A stretch of 64,000 nt of DNA. Origin: Aeoliella mucimassa (GTDB taxonomy: Bacteria; Planctomycetota; Planctomycetia; Pirellulales; Lacipirellulaceae). Location: contig NZ_CP036278.1 of NCBI RefSeq assembly GCF_007748035.1, forward strand, positions 372,001 through 436,000. The letters are read 5' to 3'. The position numbers and the translations under genes were made by a program. Positions 35,377-43,653 of the stretch are shown here, in pieces (positions within the stretch are counted from its first letter, which is position 1; the number at the start of each line of letters is the position of its first letter). Under the pieces are notes generated by a model, which was not told where the DNA came from, searched no databases, and saw only the letters and a program-made list of their open reading frames with translations.

Positions 35377-36936
35377 CTACAGGGGAATCAAACCATGCTT
35401 CTTCGGCGGGCGATGATCGCGCTTGCTGTGCAGGTACTCCAGCGCCCGGGCCAGGTGTCGCCGGGTACTGGCTGGTTCAATGATGTCGTCCACCAACCGC
35501 CGCCCGGCCGCCACGTAGGGCGAGGCGAACGCTTCGCGGTAGCGGGCGATTAGCTCTTCGCGGGTCTTGGCCTTGTCCTCGGCCTCTTGCATTTCTTTGC
35601 GGAAGACAATCTCTACGGCCCCTTCGGCCCCCATCACGGCCACTTCGGCAGTGGGCCAGGCCAGCACGCAGTCGGCGCCCAGGTCGCGGGAACTCATCGC
35701 CACGTGCGCGCCGCCGTACGACTTGCGAAGGATCACCTGAATCTTCGGCACGCTCGCCGCGGAGTAAGCGAACAACAGCTTCGCCCCGTTGCGGATGATG
35801 CCGCCGTACTCCTGTTCCACGCCGGGCAGGTAGCCAGGGACGTCGACGAACGTGATCAGCGGAATGTTGAACGCGTTGCAGAAGCGGATGAAGCGGGCTG
35901 CCTTGTTGGCGGCCTTGATGTCGATCGCGCCCGACATCACCGCAGGCTGGTTGGCGATGATGCCGACGCTGCGACCCAGAATGCGAGCGAAGCCGACCAC
36001 CATGTTCATAGCGTGCCCGGCTTGAACCTCCAGCAGGTCGCCCTGGTCGACGATGCCGGCGATCACGTCCCGCACGTCGTACGACTGTTTGGTGTCGACC
36101 GGAACGACGTCGTTGAGCGCGGGGTTCGGATCGATGCTCTCGTCGGTCACGATTCGCGGCGCTTCGGTCAGGTTGTTCGAAGGCAGGAAGCTCAATAGTC
36201 GCCGGCAGAGGTAGAGCGCTTCTTCGTCGTCCTCGGCCACAAAGTGAACCACGCCCGAGTGGGCCATGTGGGCGTCGGCGCCGCCGAGGGCCTCGGCCGT
36301 AATGTCTTCGCCGGTGACCTGCTTAATGACCTGCGGCCCAGTGATGAACATCTGAGCCTTGCGAGTTTGGATCACGAAGTCGGTGAGCGCGGGCGAGTAA
36401 GCCGCCCCGCCGGCGCAGGGACCGCAGATCAGCGAGATTTGCGGCACCGCCCCCGACAGCAGCACGTTGCTGTAGAACACTTGGCCGTAGCCGGAGAGCG
36501 AGTCGATGCCCTCCTGCACGCGGGCGCCGCCCGAGTCGTTGATGAACACAAAGGGGCTGCCGGTCTTGAGCGAGCGGTGCATCGCGTCGGCCACTTTGAG
36601 CGAATGGACTTCGCCTGCCGAGCCACCGAGCACGCTGAAATCCTGGCTGGCCAGATGCACTAGCCGGCCATCAACCGACGCTGCCCCGGTTACGACGCCA
36701 TCGGCTGCCGCTTCCTTATCGGCCATGCCGAGCTGGGTGGATCGATGTTGAGCGAATAAGCCGAACTCTTCAAAGCTATCGGCGTCGGCCAGCTTGGCGA
36801 CTCGCTCGCGGGCGGTGAGCTTTCCCTGCGCTCGCTGCTTCTCGAGTCGCGCTTCCCCGCCGCCAGCTTCGAGCGCCTCGCGCTTTTTCTGCACTTCGGC
36901 AATCAAACTCTGCATCGTCTTAGTTGGCTTGGACAC
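35377..36936 (-). CDS. Acyl-CoA carboxyltransferase subunit (12S / MmdA / PccB-like)
   Basis: 519 residues, the usual size of methylmalonyl-CoA decarboxylase alpha, transcarboxylase 12S and propionyl-CoA carboxylase beta. The crotonase-fold halves are visible: LVHLASQDFSVLGGSAGE, FINDSGGARVQEGIDSL and GPCAGGAAYSPALTDFV in the first half, then PLITFVDVPGYLPGVEQEYGGIIRNGAKLL in the second. The last ~40 residues fit the family (FASPYVAAGRRLVDDIIEP). It moves a carboxyl group between acyl-CoA and biotin. The start is GTG 36936 with GGAGA upstream. The gene lies 38 bases after the 5S-like gene. Confidence 0.93.
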   Translation of the reverse strand: MSKPTKTMQSLIAEVQKKREALEAGGGEARLEKQRAQGKLTARERVAKLADADSFEEFGLFAQHRSTQLGMADKEAAADGVVTGAASVDGRLVHLASQDFSVLGGSAGEVHSLKVADAMHRSLKTGSPFVFINDSGGARVQEGIDSLSGYGQVFYSNVLLSGAVPQISLICGPCAGGAAYSPALTDFVIQTRKAQMFITGPQVIKQVTGEDITAEALGGADAHMAHSGVVHFVAEDDEEALYLCRRLLSFLPSNNLTEAPRIVTDESIDPNPALNDVVPVDTKQSYDVRDVIAGIVDQGDLLEVQAGHAMNMVVGFARILGRSVGIIANQPAVMSGAIDIKAANKAARFIRFCNAFNIPLITFVDVPGYLPGVEQEYGGIIRNGAKLLFAYSAASVPKIQVILRKSYGGAHVAMSSRDLGADCVLAWPTAEVAVMGAEGAVEIVFRKEMQEAEDKAKTREELIARYREAFASPYVAAGRRLVDDIIEPASTRRHLARALEYLHSKRDHRPPKKHGLIPL

Positions 36937-36974
36937 AGGTGTTCTCCGTACCTTCGATTACGTTCGATTCTTGC

Positions 36975-38474
36975 TCACGCGGGTTCGACGCTGACGCTGT
37001 GCGTTCGGTTGCCGAGCTTCACTTTGTATGAGATTGGTCCCGTGATCGACTTTCCACCGCCTGAGGCGCTGACCGCAGAGGGCTCGGTTTGACTCTCGGG
37101 GCTCTTCCCCAGATTCTTGGGGCCATTTGCGCGATCGACGAAGAACTTGGGGGCGACCTTCGGGAACATGGCGTAGGTCAGCACGTCTTCATCGGTGCCG
37201 TTGCAACCTTCGAGCTCCAGCGCGTTGGTGCGGAGCTGGTCCCACTCGGGCTTCAGCATGTCGGCGGGGCGGCAGGTGATCGGTTCTTTCTTGGCCTGCT
37301 TCGAGGCGGCCTCGATGAGCTTGGGGTCGCGATCGCCCTGGGTTTCGCCGTAATAGCCGAGCATCAGGTCGGCGAACTCGGCCGTCAGCACTTTGAATGG
37401 TCCCATCAGCACGTTCAACACCGCCTGCGTACCGACAATCTGGCTCGAGGGCGTGACCAGCGGGGGAAAACCTGCCGCCTCGCGCACCCGCGGCACTTCG
37501 GCCATCACTTCTTCCACGCGATCGGCCGCCCCCTGCTGTTTGAGCTGGCTCTCCATGTTGGAGATCATGCCGCCGGGGATTTGGCTGTCGAAGATGTCGG
37601 TTTCGACGCCCAGGATGTTCGAGGCAAACTCGGCGTACCGGGGACGAATGCCGGCAAAGTACTTCTTGATCTTGCGGAGCCGGTCCTTGTCGAGTCGCGT
37701 CTCGTACCCGGTGCCGGGCAGCATCTCGACCAGTGCCTCGGTGGGATTATGCCCTGGGCCTAGGCTCATCGACGAAATGCAAGTATCGACGATGTCGGCG
37801 CCGGCTTCGATGGCTTTCATCAGGCTGACGAGCGTCACGCCAGTGGTCGAGTGGACGTGCACATGCACCACGGTGTCCTCACCGCACCGCTGTTTGATGC
37901 CCTTTACCAGGTCGTAAGCCGGTTGGGGACGCAGCAGAGCGGCCATGTCTTTGATGCAGATCGAATCGCAACCCGCTTCGCAAAGTTGCTCGGCCATGTC
38001 GACGAACATGTCGACCGAATGCAGCGGCGAGGTCGTGTAGCAGATCGTGGCTTCGGCGTGCTTGCCGGTGCGGCGCACTGCTTCCAAAGCACGCTTAATG
38101 TTCCGCACGTCGTTCAGGGCGTCGAACACGCGGAAGACGTCCATGCCGTTTTCGGCCGACTTTTCGACAAAGCGGTCGACCACGGTGTCTTCATAATGCC
38201 GGTAGCCCAAGAGGTTTTGCCCCCGCAGCAGCATTTGCAGGCGGCTGTTGGGCAACAGCTTGCGGAACGTTCGCAGTCGCTCCCAGGGATCCTCGTTCAG
38301 GAAGCGGATGCAGGAGTCGTAAGTGGCACCGCCCCAGCACTCGACGCTCCAATAGCCAGCCTGATCGATGTCTTCGCAGATCGGCACCATATCTTCCATC
38401 GCCATGCGAGTGGCGAGGAGGCTTTGATGTCCATCCCGTAGCGCGAGTTCCGTTACTTCGACCGTACGAGTCAT
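36975..38474 (-). CDS. Carboxyltransferase 5S / oxaloacetate decarboxylase alpha-type subunit
   Basis: 499 residues from ATG 38474 (AGGAGCG upstream). The TIM-barrel carboxyltransferase acts on pyruvate or oxaloacetate. Seen in order are ELALRDGHQSLLATRM (metal Asp and substrate loop), SVECWGGATYDSCIRFL, MDVFRVFDALND, CIKDMAALL (the Lys usually carbamylated as a metal ligand) and VHVHVHSTTG (metal His pair). The C-terminal PYC/OADA-conserved domain ends the protein, with no biotinyl domain, because the carrier is separate. That split matches Propionibacterium transcarboxylase 5S. It is the first gene of the four-gene operon. Confidence 0.93.
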   Translation of the reverse strand: MTRTVEVTELALRDGHQSLLATRMAMEDMVPICEDIDQAGYWSVECWGGATYDSCIRFLNEDPWERLRTFRKLLPNSRLQMLLRGQNLLGYRHYEDTVVDRFVEKSAENGMDVFRVFDALNDVRNIKRALEAVRRTGKHAEATICYTTSPLHSVDMFVDMAEQLCEAGCDSICIKDMAALLRPQPAYDLVKGIKQRCGEDTVVHVHVHSTTGVTLVSLMKAIEAGADIVDTCISSMSLGPGHNPTEALVEMLPGTGYETRLDKDRLRKIKKYFAGIRPRYAEFASNILGVETDIFDSQIPGGMISNMESQLKQQGAADRVEEVMAEVPRVREAAGFPPLVTPSSQIVGTQAVLNVLMGPFKVLTAEFADLMLGYYGETQGDRDPKLIEAASKQAKKEPITCRPADMLKPEWDQLRTNALELEGCNGTDEDVLTYAMFPKVAPKFFVDRANGPKNLGKSPESQTEPSAVSASGGGKSITGPISYKVKLGNRTHSVSVEPA

Positions 38475-38664
38475 GATCAATCGCTCCTGATGACATTCCG
38501 AGCCGTCGAATGCGTGGTAATCACGGAGTGATGGCCAACATGGTCCTTCCAGTTGGAATCCCATTCAGGGCAATTCCAACCTCTCTCCAACTCGCCATGC
38601 TTTCGTCACCGCCCACAGTACAAACTTTGATTGTCGACTTCAAGGTGCGCAGCCCCTACAAGTA

Positions 38665-38878
38665 AGGGATCGTTCGACGTGGAGTGAAACGCCGCCAGCG
38701 ACATGATGCGGGCTTGGTTTGCCTGGGCGTGGGGGGGGCTTGTTGCGCGGGATTGGTGAACCGCGAAGCGAGCGGAACGCTCCCAGCGAAAGAAAGGTCG
38801 CACCACCGTCTCCAGAAGCCTTGCATCTCTGGCCAGTTCCACGGTACCAACGGCTCGTATCCTGCTGCCGGATTTGGC
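38665..38878 (-). pseudogene. Internally deleted copy of the GH85 gene 5' end
   Basis: This segment matches 33916-34293 closely at the nucleotide level, for example gttcgacgtgga, gccgccagcgacat, gaaccgcgaagcgagcggaa and gcgaaagaaaggtcgca. About 160 bases corresponding to roughly 34037-34196 are missing; the junction falls on a shared CCC. On the minus strand it still reads VRPFFRW... and ANQARIMSLAAFHSTSNDP beside the intact ANQARVMSLAAFDSTSNNP. No catalytic domain remains. It marks an old duplication of the GH85 start and upstream region. Confidence 0.85.
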
Positions 38879-39197
38879 TTCGCTTTGGCCGTCAAGGCCG
38901 ATGTCACCTGGACAGGCGAGGTCGAGCGGACCTCTGAAGCGATTGTACAACACACCGTATCGGTGCTTATGTGGTGTTCAAAGGGGTAAAGGGCGGCTAC
39001 GACAACGCCACTGCGACTCAGCTCCAAAATCGGGCTGAGTGAATTTGGTGATTGGAGAGCTGCTTGCTTTAAGCCCGAACGATGGCAGCAACGGCAGGAA
39101 CTCGCTCTTCTATGTCGATGTGCTAAAGTTCTTGCACAACCCGATTAAGAATCGTGCGAAGCAGCCCTATCGTGACCACTATGAGCGAGGGCCGTGA

Positions 39198-39368
39198 GCA
39201 AGCCTGGACTTCGCCGACTACGAAATCTGGAAAACCAACTTCTCCGCCAGCCAGGCTGCCGAGGCCCAAGCCAGCCAGGTGCCCGAGCCCGCGTCGCTGC
39301 TATTGGTCCTGTTCGTGATAGGTGCTGCGGGTTCGCGTCGCGGTTTACGTCTTGCTCGGTGTTTGTAG
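39198..39368 (+). pseudogene. Orphan dockerin-like plus PEP-CTERM tail
   Basis: An open frame from just after a TGA (39195) to TAG at 39366-39368 reads LDFADYEIWKTNFSASQ, then VPEPASLLLVLFVIGAAG and SRRGLRLA. This is the end of a secreted planctomycete protein: the second half of a dockerin-type loop, the PEP motif, a hydrophobic helix and basic residues. No upstream gene is in frame with it, so it is the relic of a lost PEP-CTERM protein. Confidence 0.75.
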
Positions 39369-39570
39369 CGTTCTCGCGGATAGCGTACGAAATCGATACG
39401 CGATGTCGTGCACAACCCGACTCCCGCAAACTCCAGTTTTGGGTGCGCAGACTCGTACTATTCATCTACGGGTTGCCGGTGTTCTTTGAGCTAGGCTTGA
39501 TGTTAGGCAAGTGCCAATCGCGATGTCGAACGCTTGCTGCTCCTCTCTCATCCCCCTGGTTCCTCACCCA

Positions 39571-40272
39571 ATGCTCGATAAGTCTGCTTACCCTTTACAA
39601 GCGTGGGGCAATGGCCACGAGCCATTGCCAAAGCGATTCTATCTGCCTGCCAAACCCGACCACATCGATAGTCGCTGGTGTTGTTGGGTGAACCTGGAAG
39701 AGGTGCTGCCATTGCATTTAGCCGCCGAAGCGCATTGGCAAGGAATGGACGAATCGCGAGCGTGTACTAGCGACTACCTCGAGCGGGCGTCGGAAGAAAT
39801 CGGGGGACTCTGCGGAGGTTGGCTCGACCACGAAGAGTCGCATCTGTTGCGGCAGTACCTGGGGGAGCCACCGCTGCCATGCTTGCCGATTTACTTCATC
39901 GCCCTCGAACGCGATGGCACCTACAGCGAGCCCTTGTACATTGGCATCACGAGTTCCAGTTGCCGGTTTGCTAACGGGCACAAAGCGGCTCTCTGGTTGC
40001 ACGACGACAAGTACGCGGGCTATCGCAAGGTGCTGTTTCGCGCGGCCGTGTGGTTCCACGATGGCACCCAATACCTGCCGCTGGAGTGGATGCTCCCCCA
40101 CGCGCTGGCGGCTGAAATGCTGGAGAGCATCGAGTCGCAGTTGATCTACGACTACCAACCGGTGATGAACGAGCGAAAGCGAGCCAACGACTGCGCGACG
40201 AAACCAATCGACATCCATCTACAAAGCTACGCCGGCAGCGACTTCATCGCCACGCGGTTCTTGGTGCCCTGA
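39571..40272 (+). CDS. GIY-YIG-like domain protein
   Basis: 233 residues from ATG 39571 (ATG 39523 and GTG 39511 are in-frame alternatives; none has a clear ribosome-binding site). The C-terminal half has the GIY-YIG order: IYFIALERDG (GIY strand), EPLYIGITSSSCRF (YIG strand with the following Arg), GHKAALWLHDDKY, then a helix AAEMLESIESQLIYDYQPVMNER that supplies the family's Glu and Asn positions. GIY-YIG domains cut DNA in repair, restriction or mobile elements. The N-terminal ~110 residues are not recognised. It stands next to gene remnants in an accessory-looking region. Confidence 0.7.
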   Translation: MLDKSAYPLQAWGNGHEPLPKRFYLPAKPDHIDSRWCCWVNLEEVLPLHLAAEAHWQGMDESRACTSDYLERASEEIGGLCGGWLDHEESHLLRQYLGEPPLPCLPIYFIALERDGTYSEPLYIGITSSSCRFANGHKAALWLHDDKYAGYRKVLFRAAVWFHDGTQYLPLEWMLPHALAAEMLESIESQLIYDYQPVMNERKRANDCATKPIDIHLQSYAGSDFIATRFLVP

Positions 40273-40307
40273 AGCGTAGGCTGTGCTGATTGGTAGCTTG
40301 TGAAGCC

Positions 40308-40350
40308 CTCGCGACTCACGGCATTCTTGGGGAGTTGCGAGGGGCTCCGT
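40308..40350. terminator. Hairpin downstream of the GIY-YIG-like gene
   Basis: GCCCTCGCGACT pairs imperfectly with AGTTGCGAGGGGC around a loop of about 16 bases, roughly 40 bases after the stop codon at 40272. There is no T-tract, so its role as a terminator is a guess from position. Confidence 0.4.
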
Positions 40351-40481
40351 ATTGATGCCATTTGGCGGTGCTGTTGCAGAAGATAGTCCTACCGATCATA
40401 AACAAAGCTGGTGTACCAGCCGTCCCGATGTTGCGGGATGGGTAAAAGTACTAGAACTTCAACAATCGAAGGGATTGACCC

Positions 40482-40817
40482 ATGCCGAACGATTCAGCAA
40501 TGCTAGTACTAAAAGCAATGAGTGGCCTTGAGCTAACCATAGTAGAACGTACTCGTCTCTCAGCGGAAGATCTTACTTTGTTAGCGAATCGTGGATATTT
40601 GGAACTGACCAAAGCTGAGCGACAGCGGCTTATCCCCAATCAACTCGCCATACTCGCAGTCAGCGGCACAATTGTGCTGGATCGACAAGAGCGTGATCGT
40701 ATTCCGGTAGCTCAAATTATTGAATTAGTTGTTAGAGGACATGCACAGATGTCTAAGGAGGAACTCAAGCGACTTACGCCGGAGCAACTGACAATGATTT
40801 ACTCGGTTATGGGATAG
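40482..40817 (+). CDS. Small protein of four tandem 24-residue repeats
   Basis: 111 residues with a good ribosome-binding site (GAAGGGA before ATG). After a 15-residue opening, residues 16-111 divide exactly into four 24-residue units. They open LELTIVERTRL, LELTKAERQRL, IVLDRQERDRI and AQMSKEELKRL. The consensus is roughly (L/M)-(T/D/S)-x-x-E-R-x-R-(L/I)-x-P-x-Q-(L)-x-x-(L)-x-x-x-G. Each unit should form two short helices, giving a small solenoid. The opening (AMLVLKAMSG) looks like half a unit. I recognise no named family. It is followed by an unexplained segment that ends in a terminator at 41087-41123. Confidence 0.8.
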   Translation: MPNDSAMLVLKAMSGLELTIVERTRLSAEDLTLLANRGYLELTKAERQRLIPNQLAILAVSGTIVLDRQERDRIPVAQIIELVVRGHAQMSKEELKRLTPEQLTMIYSVMG

Positions 40818-41086
40818 GCAATTTGCGGCTCTGGCCGGAGGTGGGTATACAAATTTCGGGAATTCTGAGAAGATAGAAGAAGTATGACACTTGCGTGAAC
40901 ATATGTGATCTGGTAGTATGTTCGCGCCACGTCGGGGATTCCCAATTCAACGTGCTCTCGATGCACGGATGAGTTCGTTTCCTGGCGTGGGAACCTGGGA
41001 AGCGGTTTTACGTTTCCCAGTGACTGGTAGGACGCCAATCACTTAAAGCTATTGGACGGAGTCTGCCAACTTACCATTGATAGGTT
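40818..41086 (+). other. Unexplained transcribed-looking segment before a terminator
   Basis: 269 bases with no convincing reading frame. It contains a CTGGGAA...TTCCCAG hairpin near 41000 and ends at a strong terminator. It could be a long 3' untranslated region of the repeat-protein mRNA or a separate small RNA. I could not match it to a known RNA class. Confidence 0.35.
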
Positions 41087-41123
41087 AACGGCAGTCCAAG
41101 TATTTGGTGCTGCCGTTTTTTTT
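41087..41123 (+). terminator. Rho-independent terminator
   Basis: AACGGCAG at 41087-41094 pairs with CTGCCGTT at 41110-41117 around a 15-base loop, followed by a run of eight T's (41116-41123). Confidence 0.85.
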
Positions 41124-41178
41124 GTTCGTTAGTGTCCCTTGTCGGAAAGGAGAGAATCATGAGGTGCAAGAAACAGTA

Positions 41179-41212
41179 AGAGCCGCTCGGCTTGAAGCCA
41201 CCGAGCGGCTCT
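41179..41212 (-). terminator. Strong 12-bp hairpin, probably a minus-strand terminator
   Basis: AGAGCCGCTCGG at 41179-41190 pairs perfectly with CCGAGCGGCTCT at 41201-41212 around a 10-base loop. On the minus strand a T-rich stretch (TTACTGTTTCTT) follows, so it could end transcripts coming from the signalling operon at 42-48 kb. Confidence 0.6.
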
Positions 41213-42027
41213 ATATGCATCGGCTTCCGCGGAAGTAGGTGTTAGAGCACCCAACCCGCGTTAAGGATCTCAGGAGTAATAGCATTGAAAGCTAGAATCC
41301 TGCTGTGGTTTTTCCAGACACTCTGTCGATCAAATTTCCACGCGATGACAGGTGTTGGAAGAACCAAAAGGTAGTGGTGCTTTAAGCACCAAAGGGTAAG
41401 TTGCGCCTTGGAGCAACTAACTATACGCGGATGGTTTTCGCGCTCCACGAGCCGCGTATCTCGTGGAGTTTTCATCGGGTGTGAAGTATATCACTAGTTG
41501 TGGTCATGTCTAGATCGGTCGTTTCGACATTCTGTCGAAATCTGCTATCACACAATTGCTTATCCAGGCATCGTCTAGGCGGTATTCCTATGCAGCCATG
41601 TATGCCAAATCAAGATCATCAATCACAGTGTAGAAGTAGTTTGATTGCAAGCTTTGCCCCATCTTCTCTCCCACTTTTTCCTTGAATTTGGCGCGACATG
41701 CGATCTAATGTACACATGTCTATTCGATGCTCACCATCCACTGTTTGCTGCTTGCCATTGTCGCTCGTGTTCGCACTCGGCGCGGGGTGGTTGGTTGTCG
41801 GTAATGCCCCCACCCGAAACAGGTGGGGCGAAACGAACTCGGAGGCCATTTTGGGTGTCGCTGTAAATGGTGGATTAGAAACGACTTACGACAAGCGGTC
41901 GGCGTCGGCGAGAGAAAGTAAAGCCCCCACGAATCGATTTCGGTGGTTTGGGGGCAAAACGCCGGGGCTCAAAGCAGCGAGGGAGGCCAGTAGGGGGAGC
42001 CCCCGCTCGCGAGCGGGCACGCTGGCT
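41213..42027. other. Gene-poor spacer with dispersed repeat
   Basis: About 800 bases without a supported gene. Open frames at 41242-41475 (minus) and 41698-42399 (plus) lack ribosome-binding sites and family resemblance. The right part (41803-41963) is a dispersed repeat shared with 61710-61885. Confidence 0.5.
41803..41963 (-). repeat. Dispersed repeat copy A
   Basis: The reverse complement of 41911-41963 (ggcgttttgcccccaa...gaaatcgattcgtggggg...ctttctct) matches 61710-61760 at nearly every position apart from a few substitutions and a two-base gap. The outer end (cgtttcgccccacc...gtgggggc) also matches around 61846-61875, while the ~80 bases between are only loosely alike. The two copies are inverted relative to each other. 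Confidence 0.75.
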
Positions 42028-42429
42028 TTAGCAGGTGCTGGTGCTGGTGCTGGGGAGCTGCAAGCCTTCGAGAATGGCGGTGGCCAACGCCTCGGCCGAG
42101 GTCGGCTTGGTGAAGTAGCGGAACACTCCGCCATGGTTAATGGCGGTTTGCATCGCTGGAATGCTCGGCTGCCCAGTGAGCACGATGCGAATCACGTTGG
42201 GGTAATGCTCGGCGATCCAGGTGACGAGCTCCGAACCTCGCATGCCGACCATGCACTCGTCGGTCACCACGAGCTGCACCGCGTGGGCCTTGAGCACCGC
42301 AACAGCCTCCTCGGCCGACCGCGCGGTGAGCGTGACGAACGGCTGCTTCCGCCACTCGCGAGCGAGCGAGTGCAGCAGGTTCGGTTCGTCGTCCACTAAC
42401 AGGACCGTTGGCTTCGCAGGAGTATTCAT
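42028..42429 (-). CDS. Single-domain response regulator
   Basis: 133 residues from ATG 42429 (the frame extends to TTG 42441). A receiver domain: VLLVDDEPNLL (acidic pocket D13, D14), VVTDECM with phospho-acceptor D57, RIVLTGQ (Thr switch) and FRYFTKPTS (Lys). No output domain follows; the C-terminus is a Ser/Thr run encoded by a repeated GGTGCT hexamer. It is the last gene of the H-NOX signalling array, 63 bases after the degenerate HD-GYP gene, and may act as a phosphate sink or connector. Confidence 0.9.
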   Translation of the reverse strand: MNTPAKPTVLLVDDEPNLLHSLAREWRKQPFVTLTARSAEEAVAVLKAHAVQLVVTDECMVGMRGSELVTWIAEHYPNVIRIVLTGQPSIPAMQTAINHGGVFRYFTKPTSAEALATAILEGLQLPSTSTSTC

Positions 42430-42492
42430 CGAGTTCGGCAAGTCGATCCAAACAGAAGGAAAAACGAATGTAAACAGTAGGGGGATTCGGTA

Positions 42493-43653
42493 CTAACCAA
42501 CCGGTTGAGCCAGTTGCTCTTCGGTCGGCGCTTCGGCGGCTTGCTCGCTGCTGTAGCACCGCACCCGAATCGGCTGCTGCACGCCATGCGTGGAGCGTTC
42601 GAAGTTGCGTAGTCGGTTCATGAGCGACTCGGTGACTTCCTGGCCTTTGGCAATCAGCACCGAACCGGTGAGCGTCTGCACGTTCTCGTCGAACACCATG
42701 CCTTCGCGCAGGCCGATGATGTGAACTTCCTTCGTAATGTACGACGAGGTCACCAGCTCGCTGAGCGCCTTGAGCACGTCGGGATCGTATTGCTCGGGAT
42801 GCTCCCGCAGCATGGTGTGCAGCGCCTCGGGGGGCGAGGTGACTGTCGCCAGCACGTCGTGGTCGAGTACCACCTTGAGCACTCGCGCGCCCATCGGAAT
42901 GGAGTTGTTTGGTTCATGATACCGCTGCAAAGCAATGAGCTCGGCCGCCCCTTCCAAGCGAGGGATCTTGCCCACCAGTTCGCGCCCGGTGTCGGGGTGC
43001 TCGTCCCACATGCGTTGTTCAGTAGGATTCAGCCGAATGCCATCGGTAACTTTTTCGAGGATTTCGTTAGGAATCGCAATGCAGCCGATTTGCGAGAGCA
43101 TGGCTGCGATTTCGACTTCCCAGGCGTTTTTTAACTTTAGCCGATTGGCAATATCGCGAGCGTACCGCCGCACCCGCGACGCCTGGCCGAACGCTTTCGG
43201 ATTGGTGAGCGACATCATCTGGACCATCAGGTTCACGCTGCCGCTGAGTGTTTTGGTGAGCAGTTCCTGCTCCGCCCGCACGAGCCGAAACTGCCGGACC
43301 GCTGCTTCGAGCGTGGCGGCCATGGTTTCGGGCGAGCAAGGTTTGGTAAGGAAGCGAAAGATGTTGCCTTGGTTTACCGCATCGATGGCGGTTCGCTGGT
43401 CGGCGTCGCCGGTGAGCATCACCCGCACGGTGTCGGGGTGGCGCTTCGCCACGGCGGCCAGCACCGCGATGCCATTGACCTCGGGCATTTTCATGTCCGA
43501 CACGACAACTGCAAACGGAATTTCGGAGGCAATCATCGACAGCGCCTGGGGACCCCCCTCGGCAAGAAACACATTGTAGTCCTTGCGCAGGTGCCGTTTG
43601 TAACCAGACAGCACGTTGGGCTCATCGTCGACTAGAAGAATTCGCTCTTTCAT
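42493..43653 (-). CDS. Response regulator with degenerate HD-GYP domain
   Basis: 386 residues. The receiver is intact (D9-D10, phospho-acceptor D53 in VVSDMKMP, KPC Lys). The second domain aligns with HD-GYP cyclic-di-GMP phosphodiesterases, but key residues are gone. The first His region reads FGQASRVRRYA, LHDIGK is replaced by LSQIGC, and HHExxDGxGYP is replaced by QRYHEPNNS. Only the EHPDTGRELVG His remains clear. It is therefore probably catalytically dead and acts by protein contact. The C-terminal ~100 residues form an extra domain seen in planctomycete homologues. ATG 43653 overlaps the preceding stop (ATGA). Confidence 0.9.
   Translation of the reverse strand: MKERILLVDDEPNVLSGYKRHLRKDYNVFLAEGGPQALSMIASEIPFAVVVSDMKMPEVNGIAVLAAVAKRHPDTVRVMLTGDADQRTAIDAVNQGNIFRFLTKPCSPETMAATLEAAVRQFRLVRAEQELLTKTLSGSVNLMVQMMSLTNPKAFGQASRVRRYARDIANRLKLKNAWEVEIAAMLSQIGCIAIPNEILEKVTDGIRLNPTEQRMWDEHPDTGRELVGKIPRLEGAAELIALQRYHEPNNSIPMGARVLKVVLDHDVLATVTSPPEALHTMLREHPEQYDPDVLKALSELVTSSYITKEVHIIGLREGMVFDENVQTLTGSVLIAKGQEVTESLMNRLRNFERSTHGVQQPIRVRCYSSEQAAEAPTEEQLAQPVG

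Larger units (their letters stand above)
38475..39570. other. Gene-graveyard spacer
   Basis: About 1.1 kb without an intact gene. It contains the deleted GH85 copy (38665-38878), an in-frame fragment FALAVKADVTWTGEVER just after it, a fragment with SPNDGSNGRNSLFYVDVLKF near 39075, and a PEP-CTERM tail (39198-39368). Together these look like remains of one or two secreted PEP-CTERM genes broken by deletion and frameshift. Confidence 0.6.

Noticed and set aside
41242-41475. Possible 77-residue minus-strand gene
   Set aside because: No ribosome-binding site, no family resemblance, and it lies in a gene-poor region with repeats.
42035-42052. GGTGCT hexamer repeat considered as a CRISPR or regulatory repeat
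   Set aside because: Only about three units; it encodes the Ser/Thr tail of a response regulator.
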